Source: an uncultured Methylophaga sp. (GTDB taxonomy: Bacteria > Pseudomonadota > Gammaproteobacteria > Nitrosococcales > Methylophagaceae). Taken from it: a stretch of 21,303 nucleotides of DNA. The notes below the pieces were generated by a model. It saw only the letters and a list, made by a program, of their open reading frames with translations, did no database searches and was not told the origin of the DNA. The stretch is from contig CANRLD010000008.1 of NCBI GenBank assembly GCA_947631375.1, positions 1 through 21,303 on the forward strand, in the 5' to 3' direction. The position numbers and the translations under genes are program-made. The number at the start of each line of letters is the position of its first letter. Position 1 is the stretch's first letter. This document shows positions 1 to 7,442 of this stretch, piece by piece.

Positions 1-112
1 TCAAATTAACTTCCTGACCAGCGAAGCGGCCAGTAACAAACACCGTTTTTTCCATAAACTGAGCGCCAAACTCAAAAGCTGGCTACGAAAACGTAAAGTG
101 AAGAAAGCCTGA
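1..112 (+). CDS. C-terminal end of an unidentified protein (partial)
   Basis: An open frame runs in from the left edge and stops with TGA at 110-112, giving about 36 residues. The tail is strongly basic and ends in KSWLRKRKVKKA. The gene start lies outside the window and the visible part has no motif that I recognise, so no function is proposed. Its stop lies 2 bp before the start of the DUF202 gene, which suggests cotranscription with it. Confidence 0.55.
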   Translation, partial: QINFLTSEAASNKHRFFHKLSAKLKSWLRKRKVKKA

Positions 113-114
113 CA

Positions 115-483
115 ATGTCTTATCTTCAGGATCCCCGTGTCCTGTTTGCAGCGGAACGCACTCTGCTCGCCTGGAACCGTACAGGTCTAACGTTCATTAT
201 GTCGGGGTTTTTGATTGAACGTTCAGGCTTATTAATCAAAATGCTGGCTGTCGAACACAACGATTTCAGTACCACCGTCACCTTTCTCGTCGGTCTGGCG
301 TTTATTCTGCTTGGCAGCTTTTCAACTGTTTATGCTGCCAGACAGTTCCAGCGGGCGCTGAAAACATTGGGGAAAACGGAATTTCCAGAAGGTTACCGGA
401 CGCAATGGGGAGCAGTGGTAAGCCTGATTGTTGCATTCTTGGGCTGTTTGCTGGCCGTTGGCCTGCTAATCAATCACAATTGA
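115..483 (+). CDS. DUF202 (YidH-type) inner membrane protein
   Basis: This 122-residue protein carries the DUF202 signature near its N-terminus: FAAERTLLAWNRTGL at about residues 11-25, just ahead of the first membrane segment. Three hydrophobic segments are visible, at about 21-45, 52-74 and 98-118, which matches the usual length and topology of the family. The molecular function of DUF202 proteins is not established. The gene begins 2 bp after the preceding stop and ends 10 bp before the emrE-like gene, so the three probably share a transcript. The Shine-Dalgarno sequence is weak (a purine-rich stretch around 99-107). The family call is firm and the role unknown. Confidence 0.85.
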   Translation: MSYLQDPRVLFAAERTLLAWNRTGLTFIMSGFLIERSGLLIKMLAVEHNDFSTTVTFLVGLAFILLGSFSTVYAARQFQRALKTLGKTEFPEGYRTQWGAVVSLIVAFLGCLLAVGLLINHN

Positions 484-493
484 GTCTACTTTC

Positions 494-826
494 ATGTCCA
501 AATGGCTATTACTGAGCATTGCAATTCTGGCGGAAGTGTTTGGCACCAGCTTTCTCAAAGCGTCCGAGGGCTTTACCCGTGTATGGCCTTCCATTGCGGT
601 GGTGGTTGGTTACCTTGCATCTTTTTACTTTTTGGCGCTGTCGTTAAAAGTCATTCCTGTCGGTATTGCTTATGCTATTTGGGCAGGCGTTGGCGTCGTA
701 TTAATCGCCTGTATCGGCTGGATGATATTCGGTCAGAAACTTGATACGGCAGCGATTATTGGTATTGCAATGATATTGGGAGGGGTTGTCGTGCTCAATC
801 TGTTTTCCAACAGCATAAATCATTGA
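494..826 (+). CDS. emrE: Small multidrug resistance (SMR) efflux transporter, EmrE type
   Basis: This 110-residue, four-helix inner membrane protein closely resembles E. coli EmrE, a proton-coupled antiporter that exports quaternary ammonium compounds and other lipophilic cations as a dimer. The essential membrane glutamate is present as Glu14 in AILAEVFGT. Other family positions are kept: SEGFTRVWPS at 24-33, IPVGIAYAIWAGVG with Trp63, and FGQKLD before the last helix. The length matches the family. It follows the DUF202 gene by 10 bp. The GIAYAIW region reads as the Qac/EmrE subgroup rather than the guanidinium-exporting Gdx/SugE subgroup, but substrate range cannot be settled from sequence. 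Confidence 0.93.
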   Translation: MSKWLLLSIAILAEVFGTSFLKASEGFTRVWPSIAVVVGYLASFYFLALSLKVIPVGIAYAIWAGVGVVLIACIGWMIFGQKLDTAAIIGIAMILGGVVVLNLFSNSINH

Positions 827-883
827 TTTTCAACATAGTTAACGTTACTCATTCAATTCGCCCGACAAAGGGCAAAACAACTT

Positions 884-3154
884 ATGGATGACATTATGAA
901 TTCGTCGGACATCGCGCAAAAAAAACCTGTTAATGGCCCGCTAATGGATGCAAACCAGTTGGGGGTCGCATTACGTTATGTGTTTGCCGGACGGCTCTCT
1001 TTGCCCGGCGGTCATTTACCCCAGCAAGGGCATGCCGTACCTGAAAACTTTGTCGGCGTGGGGGTCACAACGTCTGACGATCCAGCGGTCGATGACTATA
1101 TTCTGCAACAACTTCAAGCCTTAGAGCTGAAACAGGTTCGTCTGGACTTTACTTATGGCGATGAGGGCGGGCCAGTCAATCGTTTACTGGAACGGCTGCT
1201 GGCAACGGATATTCAGGTATTACTGCACTTGGTGCAGCCCTTCAATGAAGCGCAACAAATGAGAACCGGCAGCGCCCAGCTCCGCTGGCGTGACTTTGTG
1301 CAAACCGCTGCCAGCCGCTTTGGTTCGCGGGTCAGTGCCATTGAAATTGGCTCAACCAGCAACCGCCGTCATTGGGCTGGATATGACACCGAATGCTTTT
1401 TTAATGCCTGGCAAATTGCTTATGAAGAAATAAAATCGCGGGGCATCAAACTGGCCGGACCCAATATTTCAGATTTTGAACCGCTGCATAATATCGCGGT
1501 GCTGACGCGACTGCGCCGCCTCAACCAGCTGCCTGACATTCATACCAATAATTTGTTCAGTGAGCGCGTCACTGAACCAGAGCGCTTTGATCACCGTATT
1601 TTCGGCACCAGACTAGCGATGCGGTTAAAAGTCAATCTGGTCAAAAAAGCACGGATCCTGAAAAAAATCACCAGCGATTTCGGGGTTAACGAGTTTATTT
1701 CACCCGCGGCCTTTTGGACACTGCCGCGCATCCGGCGGGTGCTGATACACGGTGAACAAAAGCAGGCTGACTATCTGACGCGCTATTTCACTTTACTGGC
1801 AGCATCTGGCGCGATGCACCAGGCATACTGGGGACCTTTTATCTGCCATCGTGAGGGACTGATTGATGATGGCTATGAGACATACCCTGATTTGGAGCGT
1901 ATCACCCATTACCGCTCTGTTCTCGGGCAACGTGAAGACTTCCGTCTGCGCCCTGCTTTCTACGCAATGCAAAACTTTAATCGCCTGATTCCCGGCAGTC
2001 GCTATGAGGGACCATTAGCAACAACCGAAGGCATAGAAGTCCACGCATTTCGTCAAGAGACTAAATTAATCCATGTATTGTGGACCATCAACGGTCAGGC
2101 GATGCCGCTACATGCTTTATATGCTCCAGCACAACTGGATAATGTCGATGTTCTCAGCCGTGATGGTGCCGCCATTACCGATATGCCTGAATTTGTCACC
2201 GAGTCACCGATTTTTCTATGCTGGCCCACTAGCGCACAAATCGAACTCAAAGCTAGTCCGGATCCGCGTCAGCGGGTTTCTGTTTACCGGCATGCTCCTG
2301 GAAAAAATGTATATGCCTTTGAACAAGATGGCTGGAAAGGCCTGTTAATCGCCGAAAATGCTGAGCAGGCAGTCTTACTGAGACAAAAACTGCATCCAAA
2401 CTTCTTGCCCCTAGCGACTGAGCAGACAACCTTACGCAAAGCCCGAAATATCATCTGGCGTGCTGACGATCTGCTGGACAAACCCGTCGTTATCAAAACT
2501 CCCTTGCGCATGCCGCCACATAAGCGATTACTGGATAAGTTCAAGCCCTGTAAGTCCAAACGCAGCTGGAATGCGGCTGCCGAACTTCAGCGTCGGGGTA
2601 TTTCGACAGCGCAGCCAATCGCCTACTTTGAACGCCCTAATGACGACACCTTGGTAGGAAACTATTACTTGTGTGAGCTGGTTGATTATGATTTCAGCGC
2701 GCGCGACGTGCTCAGCGCATTTAGTGACGGCGCAACCGAATACCAGGGCATTAAGGATGAAGATTTATACCAGCAGTTAAGCCGCTTTTTACTGGAGCTG
2801 CATGGTCGCGGCGTCTTTTTCAGGGATCTGGCTGGCGGCAATATCCTGATCAAAAAGCAGGTAAATGGCCAGCTGGGTTTCACCTTGATTGATATCAATC
2901 GCGCACGTTTTTTCAATCGTAATGCCAGTTTGAGTGAGCGTTTGTCAGACTTGACACGCATTTGTAACAAGCTGCATTGGCCCGGTCGGGAAAAGCTGGT
3001 CGGTCATTACCTGCAACATACCAAATACAAGCTGCCATTTAATTTCCGCTGCCGTTTGCCGTTTTACCTCTACGATTTTAAAGTCCGGTTCAAACGGCGC
3101 TATGGCCGCAAGGCAATTACCCGCCTTATCAATAGGTTACGTGGAAAAAACTGA
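884..3154 (+). CDS. Fusion of a clan-A glycosidase-like barrel with a WaaP/InaA-type lipopolysaccharide kinase domain
   Basis: This 756-residue protein has two parts and no obvious signal peptide. Residues about 45-400 look like a (beta/alpha)8 glycosidase of the GH39/GH5 type: an EIG segment at Glu154, a strand with NEF (Glu270), then a helix with QADYLTRYFTLLAASGA and AYWGPF. Residues about 480-740 look like a Kdo/WaaP-family sugar kinase. That part has PVVIK as the likely ATP-binding lysine, SKRSWNAAAELQRRGIST, a catalytic loop FFRDLAGGNILI (Asp648, Asn653) and a metal-binding IDINRARF (Asp670). WaaP/InaA proteins phosphorylate lipopolysaccharide core sugars on the cytoplasmic side, so a role in envelope glycan modification is likely but inferred. 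An in-frame ATG at 896 is an alternative start. Domain boundaries are approximate. Confidence 0.85.
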   Translation: MDDIMNSSDIAQKKPVNGPLMDANQLGVALRYVFAGRLSLPGGHLPQQGHAVPENFVGVGVTTSDDPAVDDYILQQLQALELKQVRLDFTYGDEGGPVNRLLERLLATDIQVLLHLVQPFNEAQQMRTGSAQLRWRDFVQTAASRFGSRVSAIEIGSTSNRRHWAGYDTECFFNAWQIAYEEIKSRGIKLAGPNISDFEPLHNIAVLTRLRRLNQLPDIHTNNLFSERVTEPERFDHRIFGTRLAMRLKVNLVKKARILKKITSDFGVNEFISPAAFWTLPRIRRVLIHGEQKQADYLTRYFTLLAASGAMHQAYWGPFICHREGLIDDGYETYPDLERITHYRSVLGQREDFRLRPAFYAMQNFNRLIPGSRYEGPLATTEGIEVHAFRQETKLIHVLWTINGQAMPLHALYAPAQLDNVDVLSRDGAAITDMPEFVTESPIFLCWPTSAQIELKASPDPRQRVSVYRHAPGKNVYAFEQDGWKGLLIAENAEQAVLLRQKLHPNFLPLATEQTTLRKARNIIWRADDLLDKPVVIKTPLRMPPHKRLLDKFKPCKSKRSWNAAAELQRRGISTAQPIAYFERPNDDTLVGNYYLCELVDYDFSARDVLSAFSDGATEYQGIKDEDLYQQLSRFLLELHGRGVFFRDLAGGNILIKKQVNGQLGFTLIDINRARFFNRNASLSERLSDLTRICNKLHWPGREKLVGHYLQHTKYKLPFNFRCRLPFYLYDFKVRFKRRYGRKAITRLINRLRGKN

Positions 3155-3498
3155 AAGCAGTAGTGTTTACATGCTGGCAACCAGGCGTAGCGTAAATCGC
3201 TGCGCCATGCCTTGGGCTGCCGCAATAATACGGAGAAAAGCATTACTTTTCTTAGCCTGAAAACATCGCTGCTGCAGTTTAACGTGCGGGCATTTTTCCT
3301 GCCCGCATTATGCTGATACAATAGCCCGCAAAACAGTCACTTTTTGTTCTGGCTGACATCTTATATTGCCTTACAATTTGTGCCATCATAAGTGGCCTGT
3401 TCAAAGGCACCTAATTTATTCCCTAATGATCTAAAATAAATGCTGTCTTAACCGTATGCGTATGACAGCAGCTGTTAGTGCGTTTGTGGATTTGTTGA
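3155..3498. other. Non-coding gap with three hairpins
   Basis: This 344-bp stretch has no convincing gene. Three hairpins follow one another: 3184-3206 (9-bp stem with one G-U, loop TAAAT), 3234-3252 (7-bp A/T-rich stem, loop CATTA) and 3285-3307 (8-bp perfect stem TGCGGGCA/TGCCCGCA, loop TTTTTCC). None is followed by a T-run, so none is a textbook intrinsic terminator, though together they could protect or end the upstream transcript. The right half is A/T-rich and must hold the rnk promoter. I see only weak -10-like hexamers there (TACAAT at 3317-3322, TAAAAT at 3432-3437) without good -35 partners. Confidence 0.5.
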
Positions 3499-3510
3499 AT
3501 GGAGTTTATT

Positions 3511-3924
3511 GTGAAAACACAACCCGACATTATTATCTCTGAACTGGATCACGCGCGGATCGAGAGCTTGCTGGAAAGCTCCGCCTCGGTACCGTTCAAT
3601 ATCAGAGACGCTTTGGAAACTGAACTGGATCGCGCCGAACTGGTTGCGCCTGAAAACATGCCGACAAATGTCGTTACCATGAATTCACAGGTCAAGTTTT
3701 CAGTCATCTCTACTGGCGCAACCTTTTCCCTGAAACTGGTTTACCCCAAGGATATGGATGACTCTGGCCGTACCATTTCCATTCTGGCGCCTGTTGGCAG
3801 TGCCATGCTGGGCCTGAAAGAAGGCGATGAAATTAACTGGCCGGATGGTAAAGGCGGCATACTGCAAGTCAGAATCGAAGCAGTAGAGTTTCAACCAGAA
3901 CGAGCAGGTGAACTACACCGATAG
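3511..3924 (+). CDS. rnk: Nucleoside diphosphate kinase regulator Rnk
   Basis: This protein is colinear with E. coli Rnk: an N-terminal segment PDIIISELDHARIESLLE, then ALETELDRAELV and a GreA/GreB C-terminal-like domain. Within that domain are NVVTMNSQVKF, LVYP, ISILAPVGSAMLGLKEGD and EFQPERAGE near the end. Rnk belongs to the RNA-polymerase secondary-channel family, but its short N-terminal region lacks the acidic tip that drives GreA cleavage. It is known for affecting nucleoside diphosphate kinase levels in E. coli. I chose GTG at 3511 because GGAG at 3501-3504 sits 6 bp upstream and the resulting 137 residues match the family. ATG at 3499 would add four residues and has a poorer ribosome binding site. 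It stands alone between a long gap and the NlpE-like gene. Confidence 0.92.
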   Translation: MKTQPDIIISELDHARIESLLESSASVPFNIRDALETELDRAELVAPENMPTNVVTMNSQVKFSVISTGATFSLKLVYPKDMDDSGRTISILAPVGSAMLGLKEGDEINWPDGKGGILQVRIEAVEFQPERAGELHR

Positions 3925-3950
3925 CACGGGATATCAACTCGGAGCGGAAA

Positions 3951-4997
3951 ATGTATAAAAAATGGTTTATTGGGTTATCGACGCTACTGTTCATTGCATG
4001 CAGCTCTGAACAACAAGATGTCAGATCGCTGATTACTGAACATTTTCCAGTCAGCTACAGTGGCACTCTCCCCTGTGCTGACTGTCCGGGGATTGATTAT
4101 CGCCTGAACCTGTTTGCTGATCACAGCTATTATCTGCAAATGCATTACCAAGAGTCAGGCGATGCATCGACTTTTTATCAGCTTGGTCAGTGGACACAGC
4201 AGGACGATCAACTGACCTTGCTTTCTGATGAACCACAGCAAACTGCCTTTCATATTGAAAACAACAACACACTGAACCTGCTTGATCAGCAGCTCCAGCC
4301 TATTAACAGCCCGCTGAATTATCAATTGCAACGTGATGCCTCGTTCCAGCCGGTCTATCCAGCTAAGCAATTTCATGGCATGTATCGTTATATGGCCGAT
4401 AGCGGCATCTTTGAAGAGTGCCTGACCGGTCAGCGCTGGTTTGTTGCTCAGGAAGCGGATAATCGCGCCCTGGAAACGCTCTATCTGGAATATGCCGATG
4501 ACGCCAATAATGCCCTGCTTGCAGAAGTCACCGGCAGCCTGGAATCACGCCCCAACAGCGATACTGGCGTGATGCAGCCGACCTTGATTGTTAGCCAGGC
4601 TGAACATATCTGGCCGGGTGAAAGCTGTGGCCAACTGGGGTACAACGAAAATTTGCTCAATACCTACTGGAAATTGACCCGTTTGCACGATGAGCCAATC
4701 GAAGGAAGCGATCAACAGCGTGAGCCGGCTCTGGTTTTAGCCAGTGAAGAACAACGCCTGTCAGGCTCTGATGGTTGCAATCGCATTATGGGCAGCTTCC
4801 AACTGAAGGAAGACAAGCTTAAATTCAGTCATATCGCCAGCACTATGATGGCCTGTGCAGAGGGGATGGAAACGGCGCAGCAAATCCATTTTATGCTGGA
4901 AAAAGTACGCTACTGGCAGATTGAAGGCCTGCACCTTGAACTGATGGATGCCGATGGAGGGGTGATGGCGCGTTTTGAAGCGGTACACCTGCGCTAG
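3951..4997 (+). CDS. Outer membrane lipoprotein with NlpE N-terminal and META (HslJ-like) domains
   Basis: This 348-residue protein starts with a lipoprotein signal peptide: basic N-terminus, hydrophobic core and a lipobox ending at Cys17, with Ser at +2, which favours outer-membrane sorting. Residues about 33-130 resemble the NlpE N-terminal domain, including YSGTLPCADCPGI with the Cys42-x-x-Cys45 pair. NlpE signals envelope and copper stress to Cpx in E. coli. Residues about 237-345 are a META domain: NTYWKLTRL, then LSGSDGCNRIMGSF and MMACAEGMETAQQIHFML. The middle part (about 135-230) has two further cysteines and no family that I recognise. GGAG at 3941-3944 serves the ATG. The next gene starts 2 bp after its stop. 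A stress-sensing role is inferred. Confidence 0.87.
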   Translation: MYKKWFIGLSTLLFIACSSEQQDVRSLITEHFPVSYSGTLPCADCPGIDYRLNLFADHSYYLQMHYQESGDASTFYQLGQWTQQDDQLTLLSDEPQQTAFHIENNNTLNLLDQQLQPINSPLNYQLQRDASFQPVYPAKQFHGMYRYMADSGIFEECLTGQRWFVAQEADNRALETLYLEYADDANNALLAEVTGSLESRPNSDTGVMQPTLIVSQAEHIWPGESCGQLGYNENLLNTYWKLTRLHDEPIEGSDQQREPALVLASEEQRLSGSDGCNRIMGSFQLKEDKLKFSHIASTMMACAEGMETAQQIHFMLEKVRYWQIEGLHLELMDADGGVMARFEAVHLR

Positions 4998-4999
4998 CG

Positions 5000-5233
5000 A
5001 TGCAACGGGTCTTTAGTGGTTTAACCATTCTGGAAGCCCATATCGTCGCCGGTTTGCTGGAAAACCACGGCCTTACCACCCATGTTGCTGGACATTATCT
5101 GCAAGGCGCTGTTGGCGAACTGCCGGCCAGCGATTTTGCGCACGTGTTTGTCGATGATGACGATGTGGCAATCGCCGAAACGCTCATCGCAGATTACGAA
5201 AGCGGCAAATTTGCCAGCTCAGCGTCTGACTGA
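5000..5233 (+). CDS. DUF2007 small protein
   Basis: This 77-residue soluble protein has the DUF2007 (putative prokaryotic signal-transducing protein) pattern. RVFSGLTILEAHIVAGLLENHGL at the start is followed by an AVGELPASDFAHVFVDDDD segment and a helix that begins with AIAETLIADYE. Such domains are short, act alone or fused to other modules, and have no proven biochemical role. It begins 2 bp after the lipoprotein gene, which suggests translational coupling. Its last 15 bp overlap the 3' end of the opposite-strand ribF gene. No intrinsic terminator is visible between the two. Confidence 0.8.
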   Translation: MQRVFSGLTILEAHIVAGLLENHGLTTHVAGHYLQGAVGELPASDFAHVFVDDDDVAIAETLIADYESGKFASSASD

Positions 5234-6163
5234 CGCGGCAAAATACTCTCTGGCCTGCGCCACATCAAGGTGAATTTGCGCGATCAGCCGCTGCAAATCA
5301 GCAAACTTCTGTTCATCGCGTAACTTTTTCAGGAAATAGACTTGTACATGTTCACCGTAAATATCCCGATTAAAATCAAACAAATGCACTTCTAGCAAGG
5401 CTTTATCGCTGCCCGAAACGGTCGGTCTGACACCAACATTGGCCACCCCGTTGATCGGCTCGCCATCAATCCCATACAACTGCACCGCGTACACGCCGGT
5501 CAATGGCACCTGGGCACGAAGTAAATAGATATTCGCTGTCGGAAAGCCCATTTTGCGACCACGTTTCTCACCGTGGGCTACCCGGCCACTCATCCGGTAT
5601 GGCTTGCCCAGTAATTTTTCTGCTGTCGCCAAATCGCCGTTCCGCAACGCTTCACGGATCCGGGTACTACTGACCCGTTTCGCCTCAATGGCAAACGTAT
5701 GCATATTGATCACCTGAAAGCCTTGCTGCTCTCCGGCCTGTTGCAGCAAGGCAAAATCACCTTGTCGGTCTTTGCCAAATCTGAAATCATCACCGACAAC
5801 CAGATACCGTACTTTTAACCCCTCCACCAGCAGCTTCTGAATAAAGGTATCGGCTTGCATCTGTGCCAGCTGCTGGTTAAATCGCAGCACACAGAGTTTC
5901 TGGATTGAATAGGCGCGTAGCGCTTCGACTTTTTCGCGAAATCGCGATAATCTGGCCGGCGACTGCTCAAGTGAAAAATATTCAAATGGTTGTGGTTCAA
6001 AAATAATCACAACAGCTGGCAAGCCAAGCATATCGGCTTTCATTGCCAGTTGACCCAACACAGCCTGATGTCCGAGATGGACGCCATCAAAATTGCCAAT
6101 CGTTGCCACACAGCCATGTGCAGGGTCAGGAAGATTGTAGAGTCCCCGGATAATTTTCGGCAT
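5219..6163 (-). CDS. ribF: Bifunctional riboflavin kinase / FAD synthetase
   Basis: RibF phosphorylates riboflavin to FMN and adenylylates FMN to FAD in the cytoplasm. The 314-residue length is standard. The N-terminal adenylyltransferase domain shows GNFDGVHLGH with the HxGH motif (His29-Leu-Gly-His32), VVGDDFRFGKDR and VSSTRIREAL. The C-terminal riboflavin kinase domain shows GRVAHGEKRGRKMGFPTANI and then HLFDFNRDIYGEHVQVYFLKKLRDEQKF in parts. The gene is transcribed divergently from xseB and converges on the DUF2007 gene. In many gammaproteobacteria ribF sits before ileS-lspA; here it stands alone. No FMN riboswitch is expected or seen. The ribosome binding site is weak. Confidence 0.97.
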   Translation of the reverse strand: MPKIIRGLYNLPDPAHGCVATIGNFDGVHLGHQAVLGQLAMKADMLGLPAVVIIFEPQPFEYFSLEQSPARLSRFREKVEALRAYSIQKLCVLRFNQQLAQMQADTFIQKLLVEGLKVRYLVVGDDFRFGKDRQGDFALLQQAGEQQGFQVINMHTFAIEAKRVSSTRIREALRNGDLATAEKLLGKPYRMSGRVAHGEKRGRKMGFPTANIYLLRAQVPLTGVYAVQLYGIDGEPINGVANVGVRPTVSGSDKALLEVHLFDFNRDIYGEHVQVYFLKKLRDEQKFADLQRLIAQIHLDVAQAREYFAASVRR

Positions 6164-6247
6164 GGATGCTTCAATGTGTAAAGAAAGTGCAACAGATTAA
6201 CGAGAAATTCGTAAACATTCCAGCGGGCACGTCCACGCCGATTCACT

Positions 6248-6253
6248 TATAAT
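6248..6253 (+). promoter_or_regulatory. Possible -10 element for xseB-ispA-dxs
   Basis: A consensus TATAAT lies 35 bp before the xseB start, in the 125-bp space between divergent ribF and xseB. A start of transcription near 6260 would leave a leader of about 29 bp with AGAGG at 6278-6282. No good -35 hexamer is found at the right distance (6225-6230 reads GGGCAC), so the promoter may depend on an activator or be weak. Confidence 0.45.
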
Positions 6254-6288
6254 GTCTCGCTAACACGAGATTTGTACAGAGGCCAATC

Positions 6289-6534
6289 ATGGTGGCAAAA
6301 CGCAAGAAACTGGATTATGAGGCGGCTGTCAGCGAACTGGAGTCGCTGGTCGAACGCCTTGAACAAGGCGATATCAGCCTTGAAGATTCGCTCAAACTCT
6401 ATGAACGTGGTGTCTTGCTGGCGCGTGATTGTCAAGAGGCACTGCAGGCCGCCGAACAGAAAGTACAAATGCTCATTCAACAATCCGGTCAGTCTGAACT
6501 GGTAGAGTGTGATTCTGATCCTGAGGCATCGTGA
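6289..6534 (+). CDS. xseB: Exodeoxyribonuclease VII small subunit
   Basis: XseB is the small partner of XseA; several XseB chains coat one XseA to form the nuclease that degrades single-stranded DNA in repair. The 81-residue, acidic, all-helical sequence shows the family core: LDYEAAVSELESLVERLEQG, then ISLEDSLKLYERGVLLARDC and LQAAEQKVQML. AGAGG at 6278-6282 lies 6 bp before the ATG. The gene overlaps ispA by 4 bp (GTGA), so translation is probably coupled. The xseB-ispA-dxs order is widely conserved in gammaproteobacteria and supports the call. xseA is not in the window. Confidence 0.95.
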   Translation: MVAKRKKLDYEAAVSELESLVERLEQGDISLEDSLKLYERGVLLARDCQEALQAAEQKVQMLIQQSGQSELVECDSDPEAS

Positions 6535-7427
6535 CACACAACTTTTCGCTTATTGACTGGATGACAGCACGACAACAGCGGGTTCATTCAGCCTTGCACC
6601 AACGCCTTTCTGATACCCCTGATCTGGCCGCTCCCCGTTTAGCCGACGCAATGCGTTATGCCACATTAAATGGTGGCAAACGCTTGCGGGCAATGCTGGT
6701 ATACGGCGCTGGTGAAATTTTCAATGCCGATGAGGAGGCGCTTGATACCGCCGCCGCTGCGGTTGAAATGATCCACGCTTACTCACTGGTTCACGATGAT
6801 ATGCCAATGATGGATGACGATGATCTGCGGCGTGGTAAACCAACCTGTCATAAAGCATACGATGAAGCGACAGCGCTGCTGGTGGGTGACGCTCTGCAAA
6901 GCATGGCGTTTGAATGTCTTTGCGATACTGCCCTGCCCGCCAGTCAACAAATCATGATGATCAAAACACTGGCCAACGCTGCCGGCCTCACAGGAATGGC
7001 GGGCGGACAGGCTATCGATCTGGCATCTGTTGGCAAACAGATGGTTCAGGCGGATCTGCAGGCCATGCATCAATTAAAAACCGGCGCACTGATTCGGGCC
7101 AGTGTCGCCCTGGGCGCATATTGTGGACAAGACTATAGCGCGCAGGATTTACAGCATCTTGATAATTACGCTGCCGCCATTGGGCTAGCATTTCAGGTGC
7201 AGGACGATGTTCTGGATGTAATTGCCGATACCGATACACTGGGTAAACAACAAGGCGCTGATATTGCCAGAAACAAACCCACGTATCCGGCACTTATGGG
7301 AATGGGGGCAGCGCAACAGAAAGCGCAATCACTTATCACAGATGCATTGGCCACCTTGGATAACCTGGACAACCCCTGCCAGGCGTTGCGTGCATTGGCG
7401 ATGTTCGTCGTGCAACGAACTTTTTAA
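6531..7427 (+). CDS. ispA: (2E,6E)-farnesyl diphosphate synthase
   Basis: IspA condenses DMAPP/GPP with IPP to make farnesyl diphosphate for ubiquinone, undecaprenyl and other isoprenoids. The sequence shows NGGKRLRAMLVY, the first aspartate-rich motif DDMPMMD (Asp89-Asp95) followed by DDDLRRGKPTCH, and the second motif QDDVLDV (Asp225, Asp226, Asp229) followed by LGK. The residues before the first motif (HAYSLVHDD, Tyr at -5) match E. coli IspA and fit a C15 product. The length of 298 residues is normal. GTG at 6531 overlaps the xseB stop and has GAGG 4 bp upstream; ATG at 6561 is a less likely start. It is followed by dxs after 15 bp, so precursor supply and use lie in one transcript. Confidence 0.97.
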   Translation: MTHNFSLIDWMTARQQRVHSALHQRLSDTPDLAAPRLADAMRYATLNGGKRLRAMLVYGAGEIFNADEEALDTAAAAVEMIHAYSLVHDDMPMMDDDDLRRGKPTCHKAYDEATALLVGDALQSMAFECLCDTALPASQQIMMIKTLANAAGLTGMAGGQAIDLASVGKQMVQADLQAMHQLKTGALIRASVALGAYCGQDYSAQDLQHLDNYAAAIGLAFQVQDDVLDVIADTDTLGKQQGADIARNKPTYPALMGMGAAQQKAQSLITDALATLDNLDNPCQALRALAMFVVQRTF

Positions 7428-7442
7428 TCACGCTGATTCAAC

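Noticed and set aside
502..744. An 80-codon open frame overlapping emrE in another frame
   Set aside because: The emrE frame carries all family residues; the alternative is rich in Cys, Arg and Trp without motifs.
3285..3307. Intrinsic terminator for the fusion gene
   Set aside because: The stem is perfect, but the T-stretch is in the loop and none follows the stem on either strand.
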